From contig JAIXMF010000001.1 of assembly GCA_025201365.1 (NCBI GenBank), positions 930,001-994,000 on the forward strand: 64,000 bases of DNA, given 5' to 3'. Below, piece by piece: positions 49,688 to 61,538 of the stretch (position 1 is the first letter of the stretch; every line of letters starts with the position of its first letter). The position numbers and the translations under genes are program-made. The DNA is from Syncephalis plumigaleata (Eukaryota > Zoopagomycota > Zoopagomycetes > Zoopagales > Piptocephalidaceae). The notes beneath the pieces were generated by a model. It saw only the letters and a list, made by a program, of their open reading frames with translations, did not search any database and had not been told where the DNA came from.

Positions 49688-51667
49688 ATGCTATTTACCA
49701 TCAGTCATGGTATCCTAGCATGGTTATTCACTTGTTTATCGGTGCCGGTGGTTACGGTGGTTAACGCGAAACTTTATGTAAAAACTAACGAGCACCCCGC
49801 CAGTTTAATGTACCCCACACTTGATTATTTCCTACACCGCCAACCCTATTATCACTACGAAGGAATAGGCGTGGTATGGCCATGGAACAATGAGACAAAC
49901 GACTGTACACTCGAGTCGATCACGCGACAATCAGATATACGAATAAACGCATCCAGTACTGATGTAGCAGGGTTGTTTATCTTGATGAACGATGCGATTA
50001 ACGCGGGTTGCGAGACAGTTGCTCAGGTAATACACGATTGAATTGCTATAGAATGTTATGGGCAAGCAAGCGTAGAAGGATAAAGACTAATTACACAGCA
50101 TGATTCAATCGATATTATTGCCATTATTGCTATCTAGATTGGACAGGCAGCCACTCGTCTATCGTATCAATGGCAATCTAACGGATATCCATCTATTGAA
50201 CTAATCGTATTAATGAAACTGACGAATAATACGGAACCTTACTGGGGTCCAAATACCGACGAGTATATTTCTCATGAACCTGGTCGAATACCAGACGGTG
50301 TACCAGACATTAATGTCACCATGCTGGATCAATATGCCACGCGTGCTTTTCTAAATACTTTCAACTTGATTACTGGAGAATCATTTCAATTTACGGCGGA
50401 ACAAGGTAATACTTGATGGATTATTGTGAATGCACCGTATCCTAATAAAACGCATCACTTGATTAGAACAAGGACCATGGAACAAAATATACCATTCACC
50501 CGAGGTTATCGCCTACCAGTGGGCTTACTTTGCCGTGGTAAGTAGTGCTAGCAATTCTGATGATGACGACAATGCGTGTAATCCATCTAACATCTTGACT
50601 ACATTTATAGATTGTAGTATTACTATTGTATACATGGTCTCGAATTATAATGCTTATAATACTTGGAATATTACCGCGTGATCTTCGCCTACTATCATTT
50701 ATTTTACATCGATTTATTGTCTAGGTATGCTAGAGGAAGATCCCGCTAATCAACATGCCATTAATCTAGCTACTTCATTATAGTATTGCTTGCCTACCTG
50801 GCAATATCGGATATATCGTATATAAACGAGATTATCGCATCGACCGTTTATTGCTTATCGGTCATATCATTCTTTATTATACTAATTCAATGGTGGGTAA
50901 CGAGTGGCACGTACACACGCTTATTCGTATACTCATCGGTAGATGATTAAGGTCGATCTATTGCAAGAATGTCTTCTCCGCTGTTTCTATCGTTTGCTTC
51001 CAAATTGCCGTTGCCATTAGCTTTCTATTACTGCTCATCATGTTCACCATGAACATGCTCACCATTTGTTGCGGATTGAAGATGAAACGAACGCTCGAGT
51101 CTAGCATATTCGGAGCTTATGTCATTTCATTCTTTCCTCTAATTTCATTTGTTGCTTTTGCTGGCTTTGGTAAGTTGTTCAGGATTGGCAATGATAGTAA
51201 ATCCACACAGTGCTAATGATCATTATCGCGTATATAGCCATTTGGTTCGGATGGTGTGCGTTCCAAATGAAAAGTTATCATGAGCTTCGTATACGATTTA
51301 TGCAGGTAATAAGATGATCCTTCTTTTTTCTCTCTACGTATATTAATTCTATATTTCTACACTTACTTCCTTATAGCTCACCATATTCTCCATACTTACA
51401 TCGGCTACATTTGTTGTCACCATGCTCGATAACATTATGGGTGCGATCAACCCACTTGACGCTCAATATCAGTCGATAAAGAGGATCATCCTGTTCCACA
51501 TCTTCAGTCATACCACTTTGTTTATTCGGGCAGTGGTGTGTCTTACGGTGCTAGGTATACGATGGCCGAGGCTTAAATCGACGCGCGAACAAACGACATT
51601 GGACGTGACCGATACTACTCTGAACAGAAAATCAACCCTCTATGTAAGCGACAAGGTCTACATCTAG
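49688..51667 (+). CDS. Multi-pass membrane protein with signal peptide, unidentified
   Basis: I do not recognise the family. The start at 49688 gives a classic signal peptide (MLFTISHGILAWLFTCLSVP, cleavage probably after VNA). An ectodomain of about 240 residues follows, with several N-glycosylation sequons (NET, NAS, NNT, NVT) and the motif VVWPWNNETNDCTLE. Then come hydrophobic segments: a short one near 50605 (IVVLLLYTWSRIIMLIILGI), one near 50990 (VAISFLLLLIMFTMNMLTIC), another near 51120 (GAYVISFFPLISFVAFAGFA), one near 51370 and the last near 51500. Six or seven transmembrane helices are likely, so a receptor-like topology is possible. Introns are short; frame is uncertain at about 50750-50980. 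Stop TAG at 51665-51667. Confidence 0.65.
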
Positions 51668-51950
51668 TCTACTGTACTCTAAACGGATGAATGAGACACG
51701 CGATTTTGTTTAATGTATAAACTATACGATTCCCCATATAGCACCTGTTGTTATATTGTAATTGATTACGACTCGAAGCAATAGTAATGTGAACAATATA
51801 ATATGTATATATAAAAGTATGTATGTATGTATGTATGTATTCAAATAATGATCTGAATGTAATTATTTTTAACTGAAAACTACGGCAATAACAGTAATTT
51901 AAAAGAGTGACAAGTGATCAGGGAATGGCAATGAACATGAGCGTCAGCAT

Positions 51951-53480
51951 TTAAATAGCAAGGAATTCATCGCGTCTACGATAGTATTCATTGAAACGGA
52001 GCACCGCATAATTAATGTAGTCGAAATCAATGTTGGATAACTCTGCTTGTACCTAATTAAACAACAATGATAATGATAATAATGAATAAGCTAGTAATCA
52101 ACAATAGCTAGTCTAATACTCACCAGTGCCCATAGACCCCAGTAGAAGTGACTGGCCAAGGCAAATTGGTTCACTTCACGGTATAATGACTCCAATGCCG
52201 CATCAGTTACCGTAACTCCAGCGGCAACTAGGTACTCTCTTAGCCAAGGCATCTGAGCCTCCTTGCTAGGATAGCGTTCATAGGCACATTCAAATCCTAA
52301 TAAAGCATGTCATCAATTAATCAGTAAGCTCACCATGTTATAGTCAAGTTACCAGTCATTATGTCTTACCTGCAAATTCATTAAAGTGATTGCCAATATC
52401 GAATCCGCGATAATTATAGCTGCCATATTCGTAGTCGATAAATGAAATCTCATCTAAACAGGCATCGCAATTAATTAGAATGATAATAAGAATAACATTA
52501 CTAATGGCAATACCTTTCTCGTCGTCATAGATTAGATTGGCTGCCAATAAATCATTATGTGCAAACACTACTGGTGCATCCAATTGTTCCAACTTTTGCT
52601 GTAGTCGTGTCAACTAAAGCAAGCATATCAAATAGGTCAAATCAACATGATATGTCTACATAGTCATCCCACTTACCTCAGCCTTCAATTCGACCAAATC
52701 AACCTTCTCCATATAAGTGGCTTGCGTTTTAGCACTATGATATTCATTGGGAACTGCATGCATCACAAACATGTAAGTCAAAAACATCCTATATCTAGTA
52801 GTCGAACAAGCGACGTAGACCCACCTTCATTCATCCAACGCCATAGAGTGCTAAATAGCTTTGCCTCCAAAGGACCAGGCACGCGTACTTCATGCCAACG
52901 AGCGAGCTTTCGCGCCACACACTGACCCATATGAGCGTCGCATAATTGCTCGGGAAGGAGAACACGACCCGGAATAAATCCGTACACTAGTCCATTATCG
53001 AATCGACCGTAGAGCGGGGGGCTCAAGTTTAACTTGGCCAAACAGACAAGATTCTACGTGTATATTTCCGTTAGACCGTGCGATACATACGCGTAAAGTC
53101 ATCGTCAACTCCTCCTTACCGTAATCTCCTGTTTACGATCGATAATAACCTCGCTACGACGACCGTAAGCACGAATAAGCACGTTGGTTTGCGAGGGTAT
53201 ATGCGTACAACGAACAAGCTTATTCGTGATGCCGTCTTTGCATTGCACCAGTTTAAGGTCTTGTTCCGACCATTCAGTAAACACGGCCTTCACAATAGTC
53301 GTGGCATCCTCGAAGAGATGCGTATGACGAATAGGCTGGTCAATAACCCGAACGTGTTCCTCCAAGTAGGAGGCGACATCTGCCTCGGTAGGTACGACTA
53401 CCGGTTCCTTTAGACTATGAGCCGATTCTACGATAGCTTGTCCTTCAGTGGTAGCAAACGGTGTCTGCTTGTGTAGGCAT
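51951..53480 (-). CDS. EKI1: Ethanolamine kinase (choline/ethanolamine kinase family)
   Basis: The enzyme phosphorylates ethanolamine at the start of the CDP-ethanolamine branch of phosphatidylethanolamine synthesis. Key motifs on the minus strand: TNKLVRCTHIPSQTNVLIRA (about 53215-53160) with the kinase N-lobe, GRFDNGLVYGFIPGRVLLPE, the Brenner-type catalytic loop FAHNDLLAANLIYDDEKG (about 52565-52515), and EISFIDYEYGSYNYRGFDIG followed by NHFNEFAG (about 52455-52370) with the metal-binding Asp. The C-terminal YREVNQFALASHFYWGLWAL is typical of ethanolamine kinases rather than choline kinases. Six introns. The start is taken at 53480 (MPTQ), with a one-base slip just after it; a start further in is possible. 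Stop TAA at 51951-51953. Confidence 0.88.
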
Positions 53481-54780
53481 TTACAGGTTAATACGGTTAG
53501 TACAGTACACTAGTAAATACAAAGTATAGTATATCCCACCATATTGTATAAATAGATAGATATATAGATATATGGATAGATATATGGATATATGGATAAC
53601 GCTTAGGAGAGAGAAAGCGAGAGAGTGAGAAGTGTAAGGAGTTAAAATGAAAGAAGACGGAGTAAATGATTGGTGATCGCGGCTTAGTCTGCTCTACAAT
53701 GCCAGTAATGAATAAATGGTAGTAGAAAATAGGACCACTCGATGTACCCACGTGCCATTGTTTTCTATCATTCGCGCGTTGACTTGTGTATACATGTATG
53801 CTCGTAATAGCAGCAGCAGCAGCAGTAGTACTAGTATGTTCAAGGTCCTATTAATAATTATTGTTATAGCAATGACTTTATTATACAAAATAGCATGGCT
53901 ATTCAGTCTACATGTAATTCTATTGTTTCCTATTGTTTATCAATGGTACATGCTCACTGGTAGCCAAGTGATTATCAGATCTAATCTCCTTTGTAATAAA
54001 GCATCTCTTGCATTTACTCATATATTCACACATCGCTGTTAATACGCCACCGCTTAATTCTAGCATTTCTCATGCCGTTCAATGTCGCGCGATACTACTG
54101 TTTATACAAGCGTATTGTGACTCGGAAGAAATCGGCACTTTTTTTGACATTGTTCCGCTTTCACATGTTAAACGCGCAGTCTCGTTCTACACACACTCAG
54201 GTTCTTCCTCATCCTCTCTCAACAGCTACAGCAACAATCGATGTATTCGCCCACCGTTGTGTTTGTGTGCGTCATAGAAGACTACTGCTTAAACAGCGAA
54301 TCATCAACGAGTATTCAATAGCATCCCTATATACGGTCGACATAAGGCGGAGGCATCCGGCAAAGATGTCACCGATAGCCTACCAAAAGGAGTCACAGCT
54401 ATGTACACACACGCACAAATTAACATGACGGCCATCAGTGACGCCTGTTATTGTCATGACAACCGTGAGAGGTTCTACTATTGCTGCTGCTGCTGCTGCT
54501 GCTACAACTATTACTGCCACCACTATATCATCGCGAGCCATAAATAAAAGGAACAATAATACATACCGGTTTCGTACTCCTTTCCTTTTGTCTTCGTTTA
54601 CGCTACTACAACCACTATATATATACCTCCTTTTAAGCTTGCGGTTTATCGTTTGGTCTCGTCTTCCACTTATTCTCATTCTCATTCTCACTCTTCCTCA
54701 CACATATTGCGTTGATATTGTTTCAACTTGTCCATATTCACGCTCTTGCTACTTACTTACCCTCTTCTTGTTAACACAAT
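53481..54780. other. Intergenic region between ethanolamine kinase and malate synthase
   Basis: About 1.3 kb between divergent genes. It contains a TATA/GATATATGGATA tandem tract at about 53550-53598, a GCA tract (53811-53823), a GCT tract (about 54484-54502) and CT-rich DNA before 54780. Several short frames are open, but none shows a recognisable product or coherent splicing. Confidence 0.4.
53550..53598. repeat. Short imperfect tandem repeat of GATATATGGATA type
   Basis: AT-rich units of about 10-14 bp repeat several times with small variations in intergenic DNA. Confidence 0.7.
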
Positions 54781-56520
54781 ATGCCGTCGTTTGACAGTAA
54801 AGTAGCTGGTGTCCAGGTGTTGGCTCCTGTCAGCCCGGCTCAAGCAACTATCCTGACCCCCGAGGCTTTGGGCTTCATTGCTCATCTCCACCGTTCGTTC
54901 AACGCCACTCGTCTTAGTCTATTGCAACGACGCCAGCTACGTGAACAAGAGTTGCGAGCCGGTCGTCTACCAGACTTTTTACCGGAAACCCGTGCTATCC
55001 GCGAGGATCCCACCTGGCAAGGTGCTCCACCTGCTCCAGGCCTCATTGACCGTCGAGTGGAAATTACCGGTCCCGTGGACCGTAAAATGGTAATTAATGC
55101 GTTGAATTCAGGCGCCAAAACATTCATGGCCGACTTTGAGGACTCGTCCGCACCCACCTGGGAGGTAGTCATTGATGGGCAGATTAATATGCGTGATGCT
55201 ATCCATCGTAAAATCTCCTACAAGGCAGACAATGGCAAGCAATACAAATTGCGTACTGATGGCCAAATAGCCACACTCATTATTCGGTAAGTAATAAACG
55301 ATGCGCTTATTGTATCTTCGCAACTAGCTAATTAACTAATTAACTAATTAACATTTGTACATTACAATAATCATCATCATCTAGTCCTCGGGGATGGCAT
55401 TTGGATGAGAATCACGTGCTTATTGATGGACAACCAGTCTCGGGTGGTATTTTCGACTTTGCTCTCTACTTCTTCCACAATGCGCGTAAATCCATCGAAA
55501 TTGGTGCCGGTCCCTACTTCTACCTGCCAAAGATGGAGTCACACTTGGAGGCTCGTCTCTGGAATGACATCTTCAACCTGTCACAGGATATGATCGGTCT
55601 TCCACGAGGTACTATTCGTGGTACCGTGCTCATCGAGACTATCCTGGCCGCCTTTGAAATGGACGAGATCATCTATGAATTGCGCCAGCATAGCAGCGGC
55701 CTTAACTGCGGTCGATGGGACTATATCTTTTCGTTCATTAAAAAGTTCCGTTTCGACGCTCGCTACGTGCTTCCCGATCGTGGTGACGTCACCATGACTA
55801 CGCCATTCATGGATGCTTATGTGCGTCTATTGATCAAGACGTGTCATCGTCGTGGTGTACACGCCATGGGTGGTATGGCGGCACAGATTCCCATCAAGGA
55901 TGACAAGGCCGCGAATGATCGTGCCATAAATAAAGTACGTGCTGATAAAGAACGCGAGGTACGTGCCGGTCATGACGGCACTTGGGTGGCACATCCTGCT
56001 CTCGTTCCCATCGCCATGGAGCAATTCGATCGTCACATGCCACAGGCAAATCAATTGTTCGTACGACGCGAGGATGTTCACGTCACGGCATTGGATCTAT
56101 TGAACACCAAGGTGGATGGCAAGGTCACCGAGGAGGGCGTGCGTAGCAATATCTCCGTCGCCTTAACCTATATCGAGTCATGGCTTCGTGGTGTCGGTGT
56201 GTACCTATTCACAATCTGATGGAGGATGCCGCTACAGCAGAGATCTCACGATCGCAACTATGGCAATGGACGCATCACGCGTGCGTACAGCCAATGGCAA
56301 GACTTGCGAGCCAGAATGGATGCTTACAGTGCTAGGTGAAGAGATAGCAAATCTACGCAAGAAATTGGGCGAACAACGCTTCTCACAGACTAAATACGAA
56401 GAGGCACGTCGTATACTGGCGCAACAAATTACTGGTGAAGCTTATGCTGATTTCCTTACCTCATTGTGCTACAACGATATCTGCTTGCCAGTAGCAGTTG
56501 TCTCCCGTCCTAAACTCTAA
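54781..56520 (+). CDS. MLS1: Malate synthase (glyoxylate cycle)
   Basis: Malate synthase condenses glyoxylate and acetyl-CoA to malate. The start at 54781 gives [20 protein letters not shown], and one intron follows (about 55289-55384). Conserved blocks: [60 protein letters not shown] and [20 protein letters not shown], with the catalytic Asp expected in the [20 protein letters not shown] block at about 56200. The last residues are SRPKL, a variant of the type-1 peroxisomal targeting signal (canonical SKL), in line with a peroxisomal enzyme. Frame changes near 56195 and 56275 fall inside conserved sequence and look like errors. About 555 residues, the usual size. TAA at 56518-56520, 50 bp before duplication copy 2. 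Confidence 0.95.
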
Positions 56521-56570
56521 ATCAAATAAAAGTAGTTGTTTCCTGCGTTTATACATGAATTATTGCTAGC

Positions 56571-57425
56571 TTATCATTTCATATGTTGTCAATGTGTAAT
56601 AACATCATGGCATAGTCAATGATTATCAGATAGTAATCATATATAGGCGCAGGTATAATGGATTGATCCAATAAACCATGATGATCATTGACATTTACTA
56701 TGAGCAGCGATCATTATTGATAAAGTATCGTATGGTTTGCTTGTTTCTACAACGTTACTAATCATGTTATGTCATTTACAAATAAACAATTGCTAATCTA
56801 GATGCATATTCATGTAATGGAATGAACGTGACTCTAGTGGCAATGCTGTTACGATATGTGATATTAACGAATAAATACAATAGTGTAGCTATGGCTCAAA
56901 TGATTGTTAGCAAACATAGTGACTCGTTTATTCTGGTCTATTTTATGGTTGTTTGCACTAAACTATTTGTATTAATTTGCAACTATGTATATTTGACAAT
57001 CTACCTACCCGTACATACAGATAACAATAGAACAGTAGATGTTGGTGTACAATAGACAACACAAGTATAATGATTGCACCATTCATTCAGATATTGGCTG
57101 TACTTGTTATTCGCATGGAGAATATGACAGACGATTATTTGGAATCAATTTGGATACGTTTATTTTTGACTGGATCAGGTATGGGCATAGGAGAGTGAGT
57201 GAGTATGGCAGGATGAGAGAGAGTATGAAAGTGAGAGAGAGAAGAACATCATGAGATAAAAGGACACGTTGATACTGAAAAAGTAGTTAAATAGACACGT
57301 TAATGCTGAGGAAGAAGTGGTTAGAAAGACACGTTATGGCATAAGCAGTGATGACTGGATGGATCATCTGAACCGTAGTAAACAAGCAACTAGAGTGTGC
57401 TTGCATTCGTTCGAGCTACATTCCC
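56571..57425. other. Non-coding left part of duplication copy 2
   Basis: Corresponds to 15565-16433. A plus-strand frame is open at 56822-57055 here, but its counterpart in copy 1 is broken. No gene is asserted. Confidence 0.4.
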
Positions 57426-57896
57426 TTAGTAGTCATTGTCATTGTCGTACTCATTGTCAGACTCGTACTCGTTCTTGGGTTTGTAGTCGTTCTTTGGCTT
57501 CTTGGACTCCTTTGGCTTATGCTGCTCGTACTTGCTTGCACTGCCTCGCTTGTTTCCCCTGTTTCCGCTCTTATATTCATCCTCATCGTTGTCATACTCG
57601 TTGTCATACTCGTTGTCAGAATTTTCTTCATCGCCATACTCGTCCTTCTGCTTCTTCTCCTTCTTCTCCTTCTTCTGTCCCCCCTTCTTGTCATAGTCGT
57701 TTGCTGCAGGTGGTGGTGCATAGTTGCTAACAGCAGGTGGAGGTGGAGTTGGAGGCGTGGCTGGAGTCTTGTACACGTCCTTAGTATCCTTCTCCTCATA
57801 CGGATTCTGATAGTTCGCAGAAGTACCAGAAGCCGTCAAAGCAACGAGTGCAAGGGCGCACAAGGTGATACCGTAAATAGAAGTGAAGCGGACCAT
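57426..57896 (-). CDS. Secreted low-complexity protein, copy 2 (intact)
   Basis: 156 residues. A clear signal peptide (MVRFTSIYGITLCALALVAL, with cleavage likely after TASGTSA) precedes NYQNPYEEKD. The mature part has a Pro-rich stretch (KTPATPPTPPPPAVSNYAPP), a Lys/Glu-rich stretch (DKKGGQKKEKKEKKQKDEYG), then short Asp/Asn/Glu/Tyr-rich repeats (NEYDNEYDNDEDEYKSG and NEYESDNEYDNDNDY at the end). It has no cysteine in the mature part and no recognised domain, so it is probably disordered and secreted, for instance a cell-wall or surface protein. Its TATA box (58101-58108, minus) lies about 205 bp upstream with three 11-bp repeats beyond it. Copy 1 has the same gene with a broken frame. Confidence 0.75.
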   Translation of the reverse strand: MVRFTSIYGITLCALALVALTASGTSANYQNPYEEKDTKDVYKTPATPPTPPPPAVSNYAPPPAANDYDKKGGQKKEKKEKKQKDEYGDEENSDNEYDNEYDNDEDEYKSGNRGNKRGSASKYEQHKPKESKKPKNDYKPKNEYESDNEYDNDNDY

Positions 57897-58100
57897 GATG
57901 TATGTCGTGGGATGTCAGATGGATTGGCTGGTGGTGGTGATGTGGCGGTGATGCGATGAAGCTGGATGGTGTCGTTGATGTGTGGATGTCTCGATGATGT
58001 TGCTGATGTGGAATGGAATGTATCCGTGAGATTTGTATGAGAGGCGATGGCGTATTGTTGGTGAGTGAAGAATATTGGTATAGCACAATTGTTTGCCCTC

Positions 58101-58108
58101 TATTTATA
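58101..58108 (-). promoter_or_regulatory. TATA box of the secreted-protein gene, copy 2
   Basis: TATAAATA on the minus strand, about 205 bp before the ATG at 57896 and at the same place as in copy 1. Confidence 0.6.
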
Positions 58109-58140
58109 CTGGATGATCAGCTGAATGTGCCGCGCATTTC

Positions 58141-58173
58141 CAGTGCAAGTTCAGTGCAAGTTCAGTGCAAGTT
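58141..58173 (-). repeat. 11-bp promoter tandem repeat, three units
   Basis: Three perfect direct copies of CAGTGCAAGTT (plus-strand reading), about 35 bp upstream of the TATA box. Copy 1 has two. Confidence 0.65.
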
Positions 58174-58179
58174 CAGGTT

Positions 58180-59942
58180 TGCTTCGAATAAGCCAGACAA
58201 TGTTAGAAGCTGTGCGGAAAGGGTGCAGTTGCCCAGTTGCTCCGTCATTTCCAAAATCCTGTTTCTTGTATTTGCTGCCGCATGTATTCATCCCTTTGTC
58301 ACATTAACCTGCTATTTAGCCCGCTTTAGTAGTTCTGATACAGCACCATGATGAAGTGTACATCAAACACTGATTGATGCCACTATACGGCTGTTCTGGG
58401 CGTAAATGACTATTGCACGCCGACTATTATTAGCACATATCTATGTGTTTATTGCACATCATCGATGAATGAATGATAAACCGTGATATGGATGTATCTT
58501 CATTGCGCATATCATGAATGATACCAATCGAGCATTGATGTTGTGTCCGCGTAGTTGACATGTGCGAGGTATGCGCATACAAATTATTACAACATGAGAC
58601 ATTGTCATAGTGGTTATTATTGCGCGACCAACATTGGCTGTCGTTTGATTTACTATCTCTACACGCTCAGTCAAACATTAACCGGCGGATCAGTTGTAAA
58701 ACCATACGAAACATGAAGAGCCGTGCCAAACATTGTAGTTTGCTCGTCATTCCATTGGTATATTCATGTATACTATGCGTTATCCACCTTGTAGACCAGT
58801 GCCATTGATCCTTCCGTATATCGTAGTAAGCATAATAACTAAGCGTATATCTATCTGTCTGTCTGTCTGTCACTTGCATTATTGACACGTAGCGTATTGC
58901 TTCCAATCATGTCTGGTACCCGTGCATGCTGCAATGTTTTCATTATCCATTGACGCGAATTGCGTTTCAAGTTACGCAGAACTGATGCAAAAATAGTTTG
59001 ACACCATTAGCATTCATACCATGGATACACTAGGTTACAAGCTACGTGAGGTTCATAAAGAAGACTGCTTGATACAGTCAATACAATGTATTGTACAAAT
59101 AACGCGCTATCAATGTATTGGTATCACGCACGGTGCTACCCACTGCTTCAAACATCTATTTCTATGAGGATGGCATTGTCTAATTATAAAATCGATCTAC
59201 CCAGTGTAATGTCTACTCATTCGATCATTGGTTTGTATGTTCTTTTTTGAGCAAAACAATGATACCATCCTTCCTATTCTATCAGCTAGTCGAATTGTAT
59301 CATTGTCTTGTTCTCCGTTCCTCGTCACTTTTACCGCGAATAGTGTTCATTGCTATGTGTCTTCCATTCGAGTAGGCCTGTTGACTCTGATAGCACGTCA
59401 TAGTCATCGCTACATTCCAGATCGTCTCAGTTATACCATAGTTTTGCATGGTGCAATAATAAGATGTCCAATGGAAAATGAGAATTGATACGCCGTGTAT
59501 TTTGCAATGAATGTAATCTTTACTATCCTATGTGTAATTAAGATAGCTAAGCATATCTCATGTAGAGTAAACATACTAGCAGTAAATGTAGAGAACGATG
59601 TTTATTATTCTGGCTACATTAATAATGCTTGAGGAATAGAATATGTCAATGGACTATGCATTGGACAGGTTAATCGTTCTCTCTGGTATTATTCGATTTC
59701 AGCACAACACAGAATGAAATAAAATGAGCAGTTAGCCAGTAATAACCATTCACATGACTTGTCATGACCGATATTAGGAAGTGTAGCCTTTGTTGAATGC
59801 TCATTGCATAACGGGCCTTTGATGCTAGTCATCGCTAATTTGACGAATAAATATACGGTAATAAGCGATTAAAGACAAATATCGCGCATCATTCTCGCTA
59901 CTCTTCGATAGGACTATTGTTACAGGCAATATTCATTCTGAT
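58180..59942. other. Interior of duplication copy 2 between the two genes
   Basis: Counterpart of 17200-18928. The frame at 59228-59488 is preserved from copy 1 except at its end. No gene recognised. Confidence 0.4.
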
Positions 59943-61538
59943 ATGTCTCGCACTCTATTAGATATATTAACTACGCTTACATTCAGAGAACGCAACTACA
60001 TCCTCAGTCTACTCGACCACACGGAGATAATACGACTAAGCGCTTGCAATCATTCATTGAGAGAGATAGTCTGCAATAATAATGTATTATGGAGGAAGTT
60101 ATACAAATGTCACTTCTTATCTGGCGCATATCGCACAAAGGAATGGGAGTTCGTGTTCTGGTGTTTCCGCACTGATCCAAACACGATATCCGTGCCAGCA
60201 AGAAGATCGGATGTCGTGAACAATGTGGACTGGTACAATACTTATCGTCGACGTATCGCCACCGAGAATAATTGGCGACATAGTTATTCGAACACAACAG
60301 AAATGGATATAGAAATGGGCAATGAGGAAGGGAAAAGTGGAGTCACCGCTACTTATATATCGGCTACATGTGTTACACTATCGTATAATGATTGCGAAGT
60401 TAATGGAGGCACGAATATTTGGTATAATATAGAGTATCCGGCATACTTCAGATCTTAAGCATGACGGTAAAAACATCGACGATGTCCGTTCTCCACACTA
60501 CTTGAAACTACTCCAGTATACGGGGATAATGCTGTCAATCTAGCCTACAAAACTATTTTCCTGAATGGTCATTACGTTATTGGATGCAAGAGAGATGACC
60601 AACAAAGCGAAACCACTCGAACTGCAGCTCTGTTGTCACGCGGTAGTAAGGATAAAAGCACGTATGTTGCCATTGACATTCCGCCTAATATTAAGATAAA
60701 AACGATCAATGGAAAGTGGGCATTACTATGCGATATATCCACCGAGAACTACCGTCCCAAGTATGGTATGTATTGGTTTTTGTTAGACATGTTAACAGAT
60801 GCTAACATCGTATATAACAGCCAAGATAACAATGCTAGATATGGAGAATGCCATCAAGCATTCTAGTTCCATTGACGATGTCTGGGATGCGACATGTTTC
60901 TACGAGACAAATGATAGATCGGCCATGGTTACACAGCGAGATTCAAGAAGACAGAAGATCCTGCATTGAATGGGCGCTGCATCAGTTTTCAGGCACATCT
61001 CAGCTTGAACAAATTCGCTCTGGCTGGTTCTACTTGCCAGATATAAACTGCAACGGTCCTAAGCGTGTATACGTATAGATCAGTCTCAAATAGTGCTTGA
61101 TTTTCTCAGCAGGGATAGAGGTGTTCTCTTTTATAACGTAGTTCATAGCGTAGCATCATCTGGACAAGGGATACACCAAAGAATAGGACGGACATCGGAA
61201 GTGGAGTATTGCCAATTCCTCTACTTAAGCAGGTTTGCAATGCTACGGCACTAAAGCGGCTATTTATTACTGCGAATCATTCGATGATGATCAGTTTATT
61301 CGATATCCAAATTTCTACAAGTATTGCCATGTTATAGGAAGCTTATATTGCATTCTAGTAGCAGTTATCGGAGAGAATCACCTATCTGATAGATATCGAT
61401 AAGAAAGCAATAGTACGTCAAATAGATAATACGCATGATACTGGTCTTTACACCAACTACTTATTCACAGGCAGTAATCTTATAACACGCGTAAATAAAC
61501 GATGTGTAATGATAATGAATGAGTATGGCGCATTATAA
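59943..61538 (+). CDS. F-box-like protein, duplication copy 2 (frame-disrupted)
   Basis: Paralogue of 18929-20531. The F-box region reads FRERNYILSLLDHTEIIRLS then NNNVLWRKLYKCHFLSG. Compared with copy 1, six of the first 70 residues differ but only two of the next ~100. More frame breaks are present than in copy 1 (around 60430, 60460, 60775, 60930, 61070 and later), so it may be a decaying gene, with assembly errors a second possibility. The end is taken at the ATTATAA stop shared with copy 1, at about 61538. Confidence 0.6.

Noticed and set aside
53716-54794. Several plus-strand frames upstream of malate synthase
   Set aside because: They are built of simple sequence and leader-like CT-rich DNA with no splice logic or known motif.
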